Positions 35,810 to 48,579 of a stretch of DNA of 64,000 bases are shown here, one piece after another. Position numbers and translations under genes: made by a program. The DNA comes from Apostichopus japonicus (lineage: Eukaryota > Echinodermata > Holothuroidea > Aspidochirotida > Stichopodidae). The notes beneath the pieces are model-generated. The model made no database searches and was not told where the DNA came from. It was given only the letters and a program-made list of their open reading frames with translations. The stretch covers positions 20,546,917-20,610,916 of the forward strand of contig NC_092571.1 of assembly GCF_037975245.1 (NCBI RefSeq). Direction: 5' to 3'. Numbering within the stretch: position 1 is the stretch's first letter; the number at the start of each line of letters is the position of its first letter.

Positions 35810-35812
<3 letters not shown>
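35683..35812 (+). ncRNA. tRNA-derived SINE with hammerhead-ribozyme-like 3' part
   Basis: Pol III boxes are near-perfect: TGGTCGAGTGG at 35689-35699 and GGTTCGATTCC at 35730-35740. Directly after is a hammerhead-like layout: CCGACGA (35750-35756; consensus CUGANGA with the U replaced by C), stem II GTCC/GGAC (35757-35760 and 35766-35769) with loop CAAAA, GAAA (35770-35773), a short self-complementary ACCGGT, and a GTC cleavage triplet ending at 35779. Stem I is only partly complementary. The U-to-C change would probably abolish cleavage. A (TA)n tract follows. Confidence 0.6.
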
Positions 35813-35847
<35 letters not shown>

Positions 35848-35848
<1 letters not shown>

Positions 35849-36310
35849 TTGCGTTGATTCGAGGGGTCTGTAGATAAGAACATATTTTTTCTGTAAGCAC
35901 AGATTGCAACGTTTTATGGTGTTGCTGTATGGTTTGGCGTGTTTCAATATTTTCCATTTAATACCAAAGTTGATTTTTCTGTCCTTGAATGACCAGATAT
36001 GTTTACTAAGTCCCGTTTAGTTTATTTTGTGTTGGGTGTGAGAATGAGCTTTTATGGTTGTTGTACAAAGTCCAACGTACGTTTGTGTATCATCGCTGTC
36101 TTGTGTTGTGATACTTGCCTGGTACACAACTCCGTCCTCCCTGCATTGCCAACGAAGGGGGCATCGTTCTTTTATTCTACAATTGAATTGTTTGGTTGGT
36201 GGTCTGTTCTGTAGATTTTTAGTCACGTTATGACCTGCAATGTGACTTTGAACAACTTTAAAATGTACGATGAAAAATAATTCCAATTTTTTTAATGGGC
36301 TTGGCCCTGT
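35848..36310 (-). mobile_element. Penelope-like element C-terminal (GIY-YIG) fragment
   Basis: The minus strand reads CPLRWQC, then VVYQASITT and TYVGL, fitting the two halves of a GIY-YIG nuclease as in Penelope-like elements. After a frameshift near 36015 it continues LSKHIWSFKDRKINFGIKW and KRCNLCLQKKYV, the usual C-terminal block of these proteins. The RT core is absent. The fragment ends at a (TA)n tract next to the SINE-hammerhead on the opposite strand. Confidence 0.75.
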
Positions 36311-36749
36311 AGATTAAGATAATCAACCCAGGACTGTTATTATATCCTATACATACAAATAGATTTTTACTACACAGGTGCACGCAACCTCGAGCAGGTC
36401 ATGTTAAAACCTGTCTTTACAAACCGGAAAACAGTTTCAACTAACAGCAATTCGTTGAGTCATTTCTGTCAGGCAAATGTTTCAAACAATTTCCTCTCAA
36501 GGAAGTTATTCAGAGTTATACCGACAAAATGGTGGATCATCTCTCTCCCTCTCTTTTACCCTCTCTGCTTCTCCAGGTCAAAAATTATCCATCATTACAG
36601 TAGATTTTGCTCTAACCGAGAATATGCAAAGAAAATATGACTTGAGGTACAGTGCTATAGTATAACTTGAAAAAAGTCACAATAGACGTTTTATTCATAG
36701 AATATTGGCTACATAATGGATCTATATACATATATATATTTATACTACT

Positions 36750-36925
36750 GTGGAATTCGCGACCTTCCTTACTGGTTTCGAACCTCTGGACACACAATCA
36801 GTGTCCATAGCCTAGTGGGTAGGGTGTCCGCATAGAAAGGGGGGGGGAGGCCCGGGTTCGAATCTCGGTAGAGGCTGGAAGTTATCTCACTGTTCTGGAT
36901 TTTCTAACCCATTACAATTACACAC
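36750..36925 (+). repeat. tRNA-derived SINE-like copy
   Basis: Same family as 20929-21351, here on the plus strand. It has TAGCCTAGTGGGTAGG (A box), a 9-nt G-run, and GGTTCGAATCTCG (B box, one change), then a GAGGCTGGAAGTT tail. Confidence 0.75.
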
Positions 36926-37845
36926 ATATATATATGTACATATGTGTGTCTGTTCGTATGTATGTGTGTGTGAACCCTCAAAGATTGCTATACACTGTCA
37001 CTATTGATATATATTCTGATGTCTAAGAGCTGGCTGTACATTATACGTAATGTCGCCTGCTGAGAACGTTTCATGCCTGTTATTTCATGTGCGAAGTTCT
37101 GTACGAAGAGACACTAATGGACATAGTCGTCTCAAGCCAGTTAACCGCTAAGATACAATGCCTCGCCAACAGGACAAACTATCATTGATTGGCTTTGCAG
37201 AAAGTAAAGTTTTATATAGCTTCTTACCGTTTTTTTCTTCCCACAGCGACATTTGTTTCCGGTACTTCAGCAAAGACCAATTTATTTATTCAAGTTCAAT
37301 GTAATGATGTAAATTGTTAACTTCACTCCGACAATTTGCCCGATAGAATTCATGCTCTGTTTCCAACTATCCCGCGTTTGAATGTCATTACACTCCATAT
37401 TATTACTATTCGGTCAGTGACTCGATTTGAAGGTATGCATTATTAAAACACATGATGGTCGTGTGGGACATTTAAGTTATCTCGCCATTAAGTATATCTG
37501 AACGTGCAATACATTGTAGTAGGCTTATCACGCAAAGATGTTCAACACTTTCTAAATATGTATGTATTCTACTCGAAATACAGAAAGAAAACATAACAAC
37601 ATGTCTAGGCCTAACACTCTATAAGTAGATATGTACGTAGCCTAGCCGGGTATACTTTGCATACAAAAATCGGGACTAAGTCGCAATCACTCATACCTCC
37701 AGGAGGCTGGGGGGGGGCGAGGAATTAAACAGCAAGGATAATATCAGGTAGATCAACGCACCCCCACTGTCATATGCGGACACCCTAACCAACTAGGCCA
37801 TGGGTACAGTATAGTAAAACAGTTATACGGTTATACAGTTATAGT

Positions 37846-38217
37846 CAGTGGCGTAGGAAGGTACTTTTGAGTGTGGGGGGGGGCTGAAGACTGATGGCCG
37901 GCCTGGGGGAGGGGTCTAAGGGGAGGGGGTGTCCCCCTCCCCTTTGGATTTTTTTGCATTTCCAGGTGGCCTCAGATGCAATTTGGTGCAATATAGCACA
38001 CTTCAACACCCACTCCATTTTGTAAATAATTTTGCATTTTCACCTGGCCTTAGATGCAATTTGGTGCTCCAAATGAGATTTTTTTCTGATTTGGAAATGA
38101 AAAAGGGGTTTTCTGACTTGCTGAGCGGGGGGGGGGGGGGCGGAATGATACTTCCGCCCCCCATATTTTTCACTGGGGGGGCTGGCGCCCCCCAGCCCCC
38201 CGGTTCCTACGCCCTTG
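37846..38217. mobile_element. hAT-like MITE, inverted copy of 22816-23185, TSD GTTATAGT
   Basis: Ends CAGTGGCGTAGGAA and TTCCTACGCCCTTG; exact duplication GTTATAGT at 37838-37845 and 38218-38225. 372 bp, in the opposite orientation to its sister 15 kb away. The two are highly similar by eye. Confidence 0.93.
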
Positions 38218-38225
38218 GTTATAGT

Positions 38226-38305
38226 CAAACAGTAATGAGTTGGAAAATCCAAAACAGTGAGAAAAAAACTTCCAGCCTCCACCGGGATTCGAACCCGGGC
38301 CTCCG
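38226..38305 (-). repeat. Partial tRNA-derived SINE-like copy
   Basis: Minus strand reads GGAGGCCCGGGTTCGAATCC, then GGAGGCTGGAAG and the TTTTCCAACTCATTA tail. The A-box half is missing. A separate scrap of the A-box half lies near 37765-37806. Confidence 0.7.
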
Positions 38306-41300
38306 GAAAGTACTGCAGACATGGATGTGTGAGGTCAACTATCATAGGTCATCGGTGATATATACGGAAGGAAAAACTTAATTTGAAAACAGTGAAAATG
38401 AGGAAAAAATGCATTCTATCGGATACTTGTAATCGACACCTTCCCATGACAAGGGAACTAATCGGACCCATTATCGAGCAAAATGGACTTAAATGATACA
38501 ATCGGAAACAAAAGGCTAAAAACCAATCTAAAGTACACTCCTATTGAGACAACCGGAACAAAACGGAAGCATATTTTGCGTGAAATGTAGCAAAATATGA
38601 TATTTTGGAATGCCGATACTGTGACACAACTAAAGATACAGTGGAGGGTACTGACCTGTTGTACTAAGAAGGTTAAATTTTGTTATCAACTATGACAGAC
38701 AATTAATAGGGTGGAATTGGACGGCAAAAAGGACATATTTATATATTCTATTCTTTCGTCGTGTTTATGCTTCGTATAGTTTCATCTCAAAGCTTTGATT
38801 CGTTTTCTAAGAGTGCAAAGTGTAAAATATGTGATTTGCAGACAGAAGCGTAGTAGTATGTAGTACTGATCAGTCCCCCCCTCCCCCCCCCATAAGAACG
38901 TTCAGGAGTCCCCAAGGGTTGGTTCGCAAAACAATTAAGCCAACGGATTACAACTGCCAGTCAAGAAAGATACAGATTTAGTCAGACAGGATTTTCGTGG
39001 TTCTATGTCAAGCGCTGTTTACATGATGTAAGGATGAAGGCCCAGCTCTCACTACCGGGGCCGTTGCAAGTCTAGCTTACGCAAGTCCAACATTGACTTG
39101 TAAACTGCGTTACTTGCAAATTCTTTCCAAGATCAGATATACCCGTATTCGAGCTGAAAGTAATTTACCCTCGATCAGGACCCCTATACCCTAACGTCTA
39201 GAAACAGGTTTGTATACAAGGGAGTTGAGGGCCAAGCCAACGATCTTGCAAACGCCCTTGAGGGCCAAGTCAACGCCTTAGGAAAAATATGTTATCGGCC
39301 CCCACCCTCCCCCACCCTCCCCCACCCCCACTTCTTGAAGTCTTCTTTTCTTCCTTAAGTATATTATTATGAGAATGAGGATAACTTATTACAGTAATGC
39401 CATATTTCGTCGGGCCTCATAATTGACCCCTGGCGCCGTGGCTGTATCCCCCTGACCCCCCCCCCCACCCCAACCACTTGTCAAGCCTGCTTGTATAGTG
39501 ACTACCCGTATTCCTGTAGGAGTGTTTCCTGTACAAGTATATATACGCGTTATCGTGCATAGATTCATGTTCGTACTGGGCGCATTTTGGAACCTAAGAT
39601 GGAGGGAGGACGTGTACTCGTGCATGTGTTGAGCCGTGTACTCCTCGATTGAGAGTGTACTAATGCTGTTATTCACTCGTATTATTAGAATGTCCAGTAG
39701 TGCAGCTCTATATTTTGTAGATATTGCTAAACAATAGGAATGAATTTATATAAAAAATATATATAATTTAACTTACCTTCAAATTGACTGGTCCAAAGAC
39801 CGTTTTATAATCTTGATGCACTTAATATTATAAACGCGTACAGCGGATAATAATCATAAACCGATCACCATCATGAAAAGTGGGATATCCAAAAACAACA
39901 AAACCACGGCAATTATTAGTAAAAAGATCCAGCTCTATATATGCCAATAAACTATAAACTAGAGAATCGACAACTGATTTGACAGTATTTTGGTCCTCTC
40001 GAATGGATTATCTTATTCGTAGTTCCCCGAAAAAGGCCCACTCATTGTCATCATGTAAGTCACTTCAAAACGAAATATGAGACCTCTTTATGTACTCCTA
40101 AGACGGGTACAGCAAGAAAAAAATATATATCGAGAGGCCTCTAGTGACGGGAATGTAGTAGCATAAGCTACCGTTGACTTGACCGGACTGTTCTCGCTAA
40201 GTATATAACCTCTGAATTAATTGCGCACTTCTTCGCTTGCAAAGGTTCGGTTGTATAATGCCTCGATCCATAGAAAAAGAAAAACCGTATACACCCTGGC
40301 AGTAAAGCTGACCATTATCACATGCAGAATATAGCTGACTATCTGTTTCTTTTCCTTTCTGGCGGTATTACCGTATACACAAACCTACAGTGGAATATAG
40401 GGTTACGTTATATATATTGTTGGGCTTAAAAGCTTATCTCTAGGGTAGACATTAACTTTTGGGTTTTGTGATAAAGTACTATTCTGAATTTTAGTAATCC
40501 CCCTTAAATCGTTGCCAGACGCTTTTTAAGTGGGTCAAATAATGCAATGAATCAAAACAGTGATTCAACTAAACACTATGTGGGCGTTTGTGTATGGATG
40601 TAAAATAGATGTATCCAAATGTTTGAACATATGTGACCAATTTGTGATCGCTCTAGCATATTTGAAGGCTGGTATGTCTGTACCACTGATCTGTACACTA
40701 ACAGTGTACAGATCAGTGGTCTGTACATAGAGCACATGACATTTATAGCTTACGATCGCCGCAGAGTTTGGAAAGGAGATCCAACGCGTGTAAGATGGCT
40801 TTCCCGAAAGTGGGAAGAGGTGGAGTGAGGGTGAGGGTGTTTAGGGGGTAATGGGATGCGGATATGGAGGTAGGACTAGCAATGTTCCTCGCAATTATGT
40901 CCACATTTCTGCTCCGTTTATAAACATTTTCGTGAGCCTTTGCTCTAGCCAGTCCACTTAACCACATTCTGCAGTACTCTTACCTGTACTCGTTTTGCAA
41001 GTTTTGGCGCTTTAATCACCAACAAATGACAAATTTGGCGGGTTTTCTTGCTTCAAATTTCATTGGCCGGCGGAAAATGACACGTCCGGCCAAGCAGTAT
41101 TATGCCGATTTTCTTAGCGCTTTCTTTAATGGCCTTACAAGTTAAAATTTTTAATTGAAAATTGGAACAACCAGCCAAAATTAGAAGATAAAATATTATA
41201 CACATTTTGCTATGGCAACCAGGGCAATACATGAGCAACGTATATGGATACAAATGTACGGATATTTGCCTTCAGAAATGTACCCATGTCGAAGGATGGG

Positions 41301-43102
41301 CAACCCTAATCATGGACTGGACGTGTAAACTTATTTGAAGGGTACAGGACTATTTTACTAGACCAAGTCACTTATTCGAATCCCATTAAAAGTGGGAAGT
41401 TTTCCATTTGGCAATACCTACTGAAAGACATCCTGGTCAGTTCACTAACAGTAAGCAAATTCTTCGTGTACGGTGCTGTATCATGTACTTAAATATTAAA
41501 ACTTGGTATGTGATATCATGCAGTTTAACATTAGCCGTAACTTTATTTTAAGTTTTCTTTTTCTTAAAGTTTGTGAAATCAGATTTGATCTCTGGCAGAA
41601 TACACCATATGCAACAATAATAACAGAAACTGCTTCCATATTTAACTGTCCAATGAAACTACTGTATTAACCAAAGAAAATAAAGTTGAGAAGAAAATAC
41701 CCAGGACAAAGAAATGAACTGTAAAGTTATGGTCAAATAAGGAAGAAGTTCCCCGAAAATGACCGTTACATCTTTTACCGTCACCATAAAGAGCGATTCT
41801 CCTCACTGTGACTTTATGACTTACATTTGAGAACGTGACATTCCTCAATATCAATCAATTATTTTCACGGTTGGAATAATTTACATTATATAGCAGAATG
41901 ATAAATTAATAGGTGAAGTTTAATTAAAGACAAGGAGTGGAAGAATGTTGGACAGCATCCACACAATGTCGGTCACCTGGAATGTTACAGAATGTAGGCT
42001 ACCACAAAAAGGAGTCTTTATTGGGTAGAGGACTGAGTGGGCTGTGACAAAGAGACAGGGGTAAGAGGCACAAGTTGGGGTGGGGGTGGGTACATGAGTA
42101 AGCTGAATGGGTAAGGTATTGAAGGAATAGGGTGAACAATTGCAGACCAGTTTACTTTGGGTTTGCAAACACCAATTATGATATTCGTCTGCTCGTCCTC
42201 GAAAATTCAAAACCTACTTTTTGATTGACAAGAATGGAATGCACACAATTGAAAATTCCTCCAAAGAACATTGATTTCAACGATTTCATGTTTTTCAGTC
42301 CGACTCAGAGCTTACGCTTCTGGGGAGGAAGTATCATTATTTTTGTAACCACGACCTATAACGTTCATCTAAGATACCATAATTGCCACAATGTCTATAC
42401 CCGTATACTAGGTAAACAGCATCGCAGTTATAAGCCTGGGATTAGCCTTATCTGTTCTGCCAGTGACTCCTGTCTTGATTCTTATAAGCAAAGTTTTCAT
42501 ATAGACTATGTACCTCTGCTATAGTAATAACAAGTGCGTTAGGTCTAGACCAAAATGTTGATAGTTTGTTTTGATAATATAGGACATTCAGACGGCAAAT
42601 TGCCAAAGATTATTTTTATTTAAGTGGATTTAATGGCGAGAGAATCTTGGCTGCAAAACGCCCAAGGGGTAACTTTAAGTTTCGATTCCGTCTTCGACGG
42701 ACTCACCCAAATAAGCCACAATGTGATATCTTATAAAGAAGCTCTTATAAAGCTGGCAACACTTATAGAAAACCAAATGAGAATATGGAGATCAGCGAAA
42801 TAATTTAAGCTTCTGATATTTCGCAGAAAGACAAAATCCAGCTCTCATATATTGACAGGTACGTAAACATTCGGGTGGGGGGGGGGGGGGCTAGGCAACC
42901 TTTAAGAAAGTTTGCATTCAATAAAGAGCCCATATTGGCACGAAAAACCCAAAAAAGAAATTCGCGGAACTGCTACATGATCAGAACCAGTACAATGACG
43001 TCATGACCACTTGAACACGATGGAAGTTTGTCCAGTGCAGTATCTCTGTTCTGTTACAAAGAACAAAGAGTTTTAATGTTTTAGATTTATATTCAAAAGG
43101 CA
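38306..43102. other. No gene seen
   Basis: Contains C- and G-rich patches (38875-38895, 39300-39330, 39458-39470) and an 18-bp inverted repeat at 40682-40720. No exon with recognisable homology was found on either strand. Confidence 0.45.
40682..40720. repeat. Perfect 18-bp inverted repeat, 3-nt loop
   Basis: ACCACTGATCTGTACACT, loop AAC, then the exact reverse complement. It has the same 3-nt loop size as the larger foldback at 20293-20419. Confidence 0.9.
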
Positions 43103-43418
43103 TGAGCAGACAGCGACGTAGCCAGGAATTTGAAAGGGGGGGAGCACTTTTGCGATTGATATGGATTTTCAAAGTTGTAGGCACGGCTATCTGAGCGGAG
43201 CGCCACCATCGGTTGGCGCGGAGCGTACAAGAAAATTTTTGGTTTTACAAACCCCCCAGATGGCCGGAAACGGCCCTTCCCTAGTGTTCATTCTGGTTCC
43301 CTGGCCTCTTGCTAACTTGAGACACCTCATTCAATATCACTTTTAAACCCCAAAAACAAACGAGTTAAAATAGTACGTAATTCAATAATACATAATGTAT
43401 TAAAATTAGAAAGGTACA

Positions 43419-44307
43419 CAAGGGCGGCGGAAGCACTTTTAATCTGGGGGGGGGGGGGGGCACCGACGTCAAAGGGCACTTTGCAGAAATTCGATTGGAC
43501 TGATGCAGCCTGATATTTAGTACCCTTTATAAATCTTATTGTATTATCTTATTTGCGTATACACATCACTCCATCAACGCCCCCCCCGTCTTAGTAGTCT
43601 TACTTTTCAACTTCTGATACTTGTAGATACAAAGATAGGCCAGAAATGTCTTTGATACAACCATAGCCAGTATTTGTCTTTGATACAACTGTAGCTAGTA
43701 AATGTTTATCGAAAAGGCTGTTTTGGAACTTGGAACGCCGATCGTGACAACAACAGGCAACAAAGTGCTGCAGCTCTATACATATAAAGTCTGTTAATCA
43801 ACGATAGGCTTATTTGACTGTGGAATGTTCTCAACTGAAATTTTATCTGCGTAAACGGGTTCTTAAGTAGATGTTAAAAAACTGACAAGATCGTATCCTA
43901 GTCTTTTTCGGCGGGTAGAGTATTGAATGAAACGGCACGCGATATGAATGACAGCCTAGATGACAGAAGAATAGGTCACCTAATTTAGCCATAATCTTGC
44001 TTCGTTCATTTCAATAGTTTTTCCTGTCTAGACTCTTACACTCGTCCAGCAAGCTTATGGATTTGAATTATGGGTGTTTTAATAAAAAAGATAACTTGGC
44101 CAAAAAAAGTGTAGGCCCGGGCCTACAGTGCTACATACTGGCTACGCCCCTGATAGTTCTAAATTAGGATTAGATCTCTTACTGAAATATCGCTGACCTA
44201 ATAAGGTGATCAAGAGTACAAGTTTTATGTAGAAAAAGGGCACATTTTTAACCTGAGGAAAAGTGGGGGGCACTTGCCCCCTGTGCCCCCCGGTTCCGCC
44301 GCCCTTG
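43419..44307. mobile_element. Nested hAT-like element related to 11965-13033
   Basis: Ends CAAGGGCGGCGGAA and TTCCGCCGCCCTTG; duplication AAGGTACA (43411-43418) versus GAGGTACA (44308-44315), 7 of 8. The outer 160 and 60 bp match the 12-kb element in reverse orientation. The interior (43588-44220) is unrelated to it and includes a segment repeated outside at 44325. Confidence 0.85.
43601..43935. repeat. Direct repeat, copy 1 (copy 2 at 44325-44582)
   Basis: Both copies share CTTACTTTTCAACTTCTGAT at the start and CTTTTTCGGCGGGTAGA near the end. Copy 1 lies inside the nested element and copy 2 begins just after that element's target duplication. Confidence 0.85.
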
Positions 44308-44324
44308 GAGGTACATGTACAGAG

Positions 44325-44582
44325 TGTCTTACTTTTCAACTTCTGATACTTGTAGATACAAAGATAGTCCAGAAATGTCTTTGATACAACTGTAGCTAGT
44401 AAATGTTTAAGTTAGCCTAATAAGAGAAGGCGAGAGCTATCCGACGATTGCCATCTGATGCAAATTTCTCAAGTGTTTTCTCAACTGAAATAATATCTGC
44501 GTAAACGGGTTCTTATACATGTTAAAAAACTGACAAGATCGGATCCTAGTCTTTTTCGGCGGGTAGATTGTTGAATGAAACT
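44325..44582. repeat. Direct repeat, copy 2
   Basis: Partner of 43601-43935, with several internal indels. It belongs to the outer 43111-45294 element. Confidence 0.85.
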
Positions 44583-45302
44583 ATCGTGCTACATACTGAT
44601 CATATGATATCAGTATCAGCAGATTTTGTTTCCTGTTTAAATTCTTTTACATGTTCTTTTACATAATATATCAGAAAGACAAACATAGTGCTCTTTTACA
44701 AGTTTTCCAGTAGGATGATTCTTGTTTATTGTCCAATGTCTGGACTTTAATACATTTGACGAACTTAACTGATGGACAATATAAATTTTCATATTTTGTA
44801 ATACAGCCAGATATGCAGTGGCCTAAAAACAAATATCGTTATCGCAGTGTATTAGCAGTGTAATAATTATTACAGGAAGTGCGTATCACGTACGATTGCT
44901 AGCTTAGCTTCATAACATGCTGTTCGTGCAACAACTTAGGACGACTCATTGAACGAAAGTTGTCGACGTTGTTGTGCATACAGTTCGTGACATTCCATAG
45001 AGTGCGGTTAGGTAGGCAATATGTATTTTATTATGCAGTGGCCAACTGTAGGCTTGTAATTGGCTATAAGCTAAATTTAGCTAATTGCATCTGCCAAACT
45101 AAGTAAGTAGTTGAATCAGTAGGCGTGAATGTTACTACGCTTACAATCGAGTTAACGGAGCTGACGAGTATTCAAGATCAAAAGAGCACTGACAAAATAC
45201 CATGCTAAAAACGGCAGTTTAAAAAAAAGAAATCGACACTGAAAGGGGGGAGCGGTCGCTCCCCCTGCCCCCCCCCCCCCCGGCTACGTCCCTGTGAGCA
45301 GA

Positions 45303-47246
45303 GCGAAGTTAAATTGTTGAAAAAGGTTGTTTACATCTCTCTTCAATCACTTCTTCATTAAATTTAATAGCTGTAAATTGATCTTCGTTCAAATGTAACA
45401 TAAAAACGTTTTAACAGGTATCAACTGTAAAGCATATCGCTTTAAAATTGTGTAATGTTCTTTTAAGTCAAGTATAAAATATGTGCTGTTTTCCACCAAG
45501 TCATTTCGCTTGGAGCCTGCGCGCTTTGGTCAAATGCAACGTAAAACGTAATAAAAACGTTTTCCGTTTCCACAATTTTGGTGTTTTTGTGTGAAATCAT
45601 TCTGTGTACTGCTGTTTAAGTGTTGTAATTCAAAACATTTTGGAACCTAGTTTAGGTATAGTTTCTTGCTTTATTTATATTTATGTTTTTTAATCTTGTG
45701 ACGATGATGCTGATGATAATAATGTGTGGAATAGAATTTGATGTTTCAAACATTTATTATATTCCCTTCTGATTCTTCTTAACCCATTACAGAAATGATA
45801 TTCCAAGATACATGCAAATCAAATATACCTCAGGTGATTATCTACTCAAACAGCGGAAGTCTATTTAATTTTATAAACAGATGAATCTATAACGATTTGT
45901 ACAGCTGATGAATTGAGGTCATTGCTGGTATTAAGTTTGGGTTAAGTATGACATCACGGCTATTTTTATTTGTAGCTTACTTCGAACTTGCGTTTTCAGA
46001 GTGGAGACCAATATTCATTTAAAGGCATTCTACTGGCAGAATATAATAGCACGTTAAAAATGAAGTGTGTTTTCCAAACTAAAAATTAGAATACTTCGCG
46101 TATATTTAAAGTTTATTCTCTGGTGAAAATTTCAAAGCATTTCGACCTTAGTTACACTATTTTGTTGTATTCGTACAGGGCTAGGCCCGCAACTGTTTGC
46201 TTGTTTTGTTTTTTATAATGATTTTCTTTCTCCTTTTGACAGTGAATTATAGTAAATCTATACGGGTTCAAATACAGAATCGATATACTACATACTTCTC
46301 CCTCGATATATCTATAATTATATATTCCTCTCACGTGTTTAATTATTTCTTGGTTCCGTCGAAGACCTTGACAATCTGGATAAGATTTCATAGTTATTTT
46401 CGCGGTTAATGTACTGTCTATACTTGTTTTTATGTGGGATCACACGTGAAAGTCAGTTGATAAAAAAAGTAATTTTTCTTAATGTGTTCCGTTACAAGGC
46501 ATGGATTGGAGAACAGCCCATGTTTTCTTTCACGGATGATTTTGCATTCACTTGATAGAACGGATGAATAAAACCTATCGACTTACTTAGAAAGTTGAAG
46601 CTCGTTTTGACGATAAAGGTTACGGGAAGTCATCGCAGAGTAATATGAGATATATCAGAAAGCAATGCCAAAAGAATTGTAACAAAACGTGATTCGATTC
46701 GCAAATTTTCACTGATGTAACTGAGGTATAAAGGTTTTGACTTGATTTCTGGAATAAACATGCATAACGTTATCAACTAGTCGTCCACATAGCCCGACCT
46801 TGCAATGTAATACAATTCATTTAACACTTTTAATTTTTAATATATGACTCCTTTCAACTTAAACCCCATGTTTTCATGTTTAGTGGAAAGGCACGACCAT
46901 ACCATACGTAGGGTAAAAATAAGTAAACTCCTTAAATGTTTACCTTCTAAATTGACCTCTTTTGGGGCATGTATCCAGTCAGCATCTATATGTGTTGTTA
47001 CTCTTGGAGGTTGATGAGTACATGAAATAAATAACTGATTGTTTGTAAAAGTCAAAAGGATTGCGAGTGGTTGAAAGAGTTTCAGAAATTCGTCAGTGGT
47101 GCATGGGATAGGAAGATTCGCTATCGAGAGCTGGCAGAAGGGTTGGCGAGTATACTATGCTAAAAATATACCTGCAGTCATGGAGGGTAAACACTGTAAC
47201 TGAGTATAACACGACAGTCCAGCTATCAACTAACATACTTGGGTAG
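45303..47246. other. No gene seen
   Basis: AT-rich sequence without recognised repeats or homologous coding segments. Confidence 0.45.
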
Positions 47247-47575
47247 CAGTGACGTCGCCACCGGGGGGGGGGGGTGTTTTGAAATGTGTCATGTCTCAAT
47301 GGACATAAGTTAACTTCTACTGAATGTACCGAGTTACGTCTGCCAACAAAATCCTGCAGATTTGAAGATGATATAAGTTTTGGAAACGAAGAAAACCACA
47401 AAACTTCAGGGACCTTAACCCCTTCACCCACACTAGGGGCCTTATGGCGGGCCCCTGGACTCCACGTCGACACGCTCGCGTCAGCTTGCATCACCCCCCA
47501 AATTTGTTGCTCATAAGTTGCTATGCCTCCCCCCCCCCCTCCCCCTCCACTTCCAAATGTCCGGCGACGCCAGTG
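47247..47575. mobile_element. hAT-like MITE, imperfect target duplication
   Basis: Ends CAGTGACGTCGCC and GGCGACGCCAGTG (11 of 13 as inverted repeats), with an internal G-run on the left and C-run on the right. Flanks TTGGGTAG and GAAGGTAG share only GGTAG, so the duplication has decayed or the limits are off. Confidence 0.65.
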
Positions 47576-48579
47576 GAAGGTAGAGCATGTCAGTTGAAAA
47601 CTTGGGTGATCTAGTGACCTCGGCGGAAAATGACGAATGTTAACGGTGGAAATAATACATGTAGAGGGTGTACATCACAAAGTACTGACCTACTAACGTC
47701 ATTATGTTCAAATATATAACCAAAGTAGACCAATCCGCCGGAAGCTGTTGTATCAGCAATTACCAAGTTTCAATTCGTATATGAGTCGTTTAGTCCGGCA
47801 GGTAAAACAATAAGTAAACCAACACTGCCAACCATGTTTAGAAAAGGAAGCAATCTAGATTATCAGGATAACCAAATATTGGACACAATACGTAACCAAT
47901 ACAGAGAGGATATACGGAGCCCTGAATTAAAGCATGGAGGTAAAAACAGAGCAAGGAATAAGGCACAGAATTCGGTTTGAATATATGTTAAAGCGGAACT
48001 GTTCAAAATCACTGTTATCGGTAGAGAAGTTGCAGTTCTACACCCACATTGTATTATTGAGAAAAGTACCCTTTCAATATATGTGGCCTATCAATTATAG
48101 CGGCTGGACTTCTAAGCCTAGCATACAAAACATTTAATTTAGCTCAGTTTCATCAGATGTAAACACAAAAACTCATATGGGGAAAATGTAAAATTGTATG
48201 GAAACAAAGAACATATTTACAATGCACAGCCTATGACAAGTTTGTCAAGGACAAATGGTATTGGATGTTCTCCAAGGGTGTCCTGTTGTTCACACTATAA
48301 TTTACAAGAACATGGTTTGGTTAAGTTCTTGAAGTTAATAAAATAATGGATGAATATTAACAACTAGTTAATTAATAAAACAATGAATTAACAACTAGGC
48401 ACTGAACCGAGGAGCAGAGGCCATCGGCGTTTAGTCCTTAAAGCAGTATACCTAAGATTTAAACATATTATACATATTTAAAACTGAATAACTTGAAAAC
48501 CTGAATAGTCGTAAGAAATATTACTAAAACTATTTCACTTTTATCTTGGAAGATGACTTATTAACATTTGTTGCCTTAA

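Larger units (their letters stand above)
43111..45294. mobile_element. hAT-like element, TSD TGAGCAGA
   Basis: Ends CAGCGACGTAGCC and GGCTACGTCCCTG (12 of 13 match as inverted repeats); exact duplication TGAGCAGA at 43103-43110 and 45295-45302. Nested element at 43419-44307. Hairpin module at 43188-43285. No transposase. Confidence 0.88.

Noticed and set aside
37929-38381. 150-codon open frame
   Set aside because: Spans a hAT-like MITE and a SINE scrap; mirrored by frames in the sister copy at 22750-23270.
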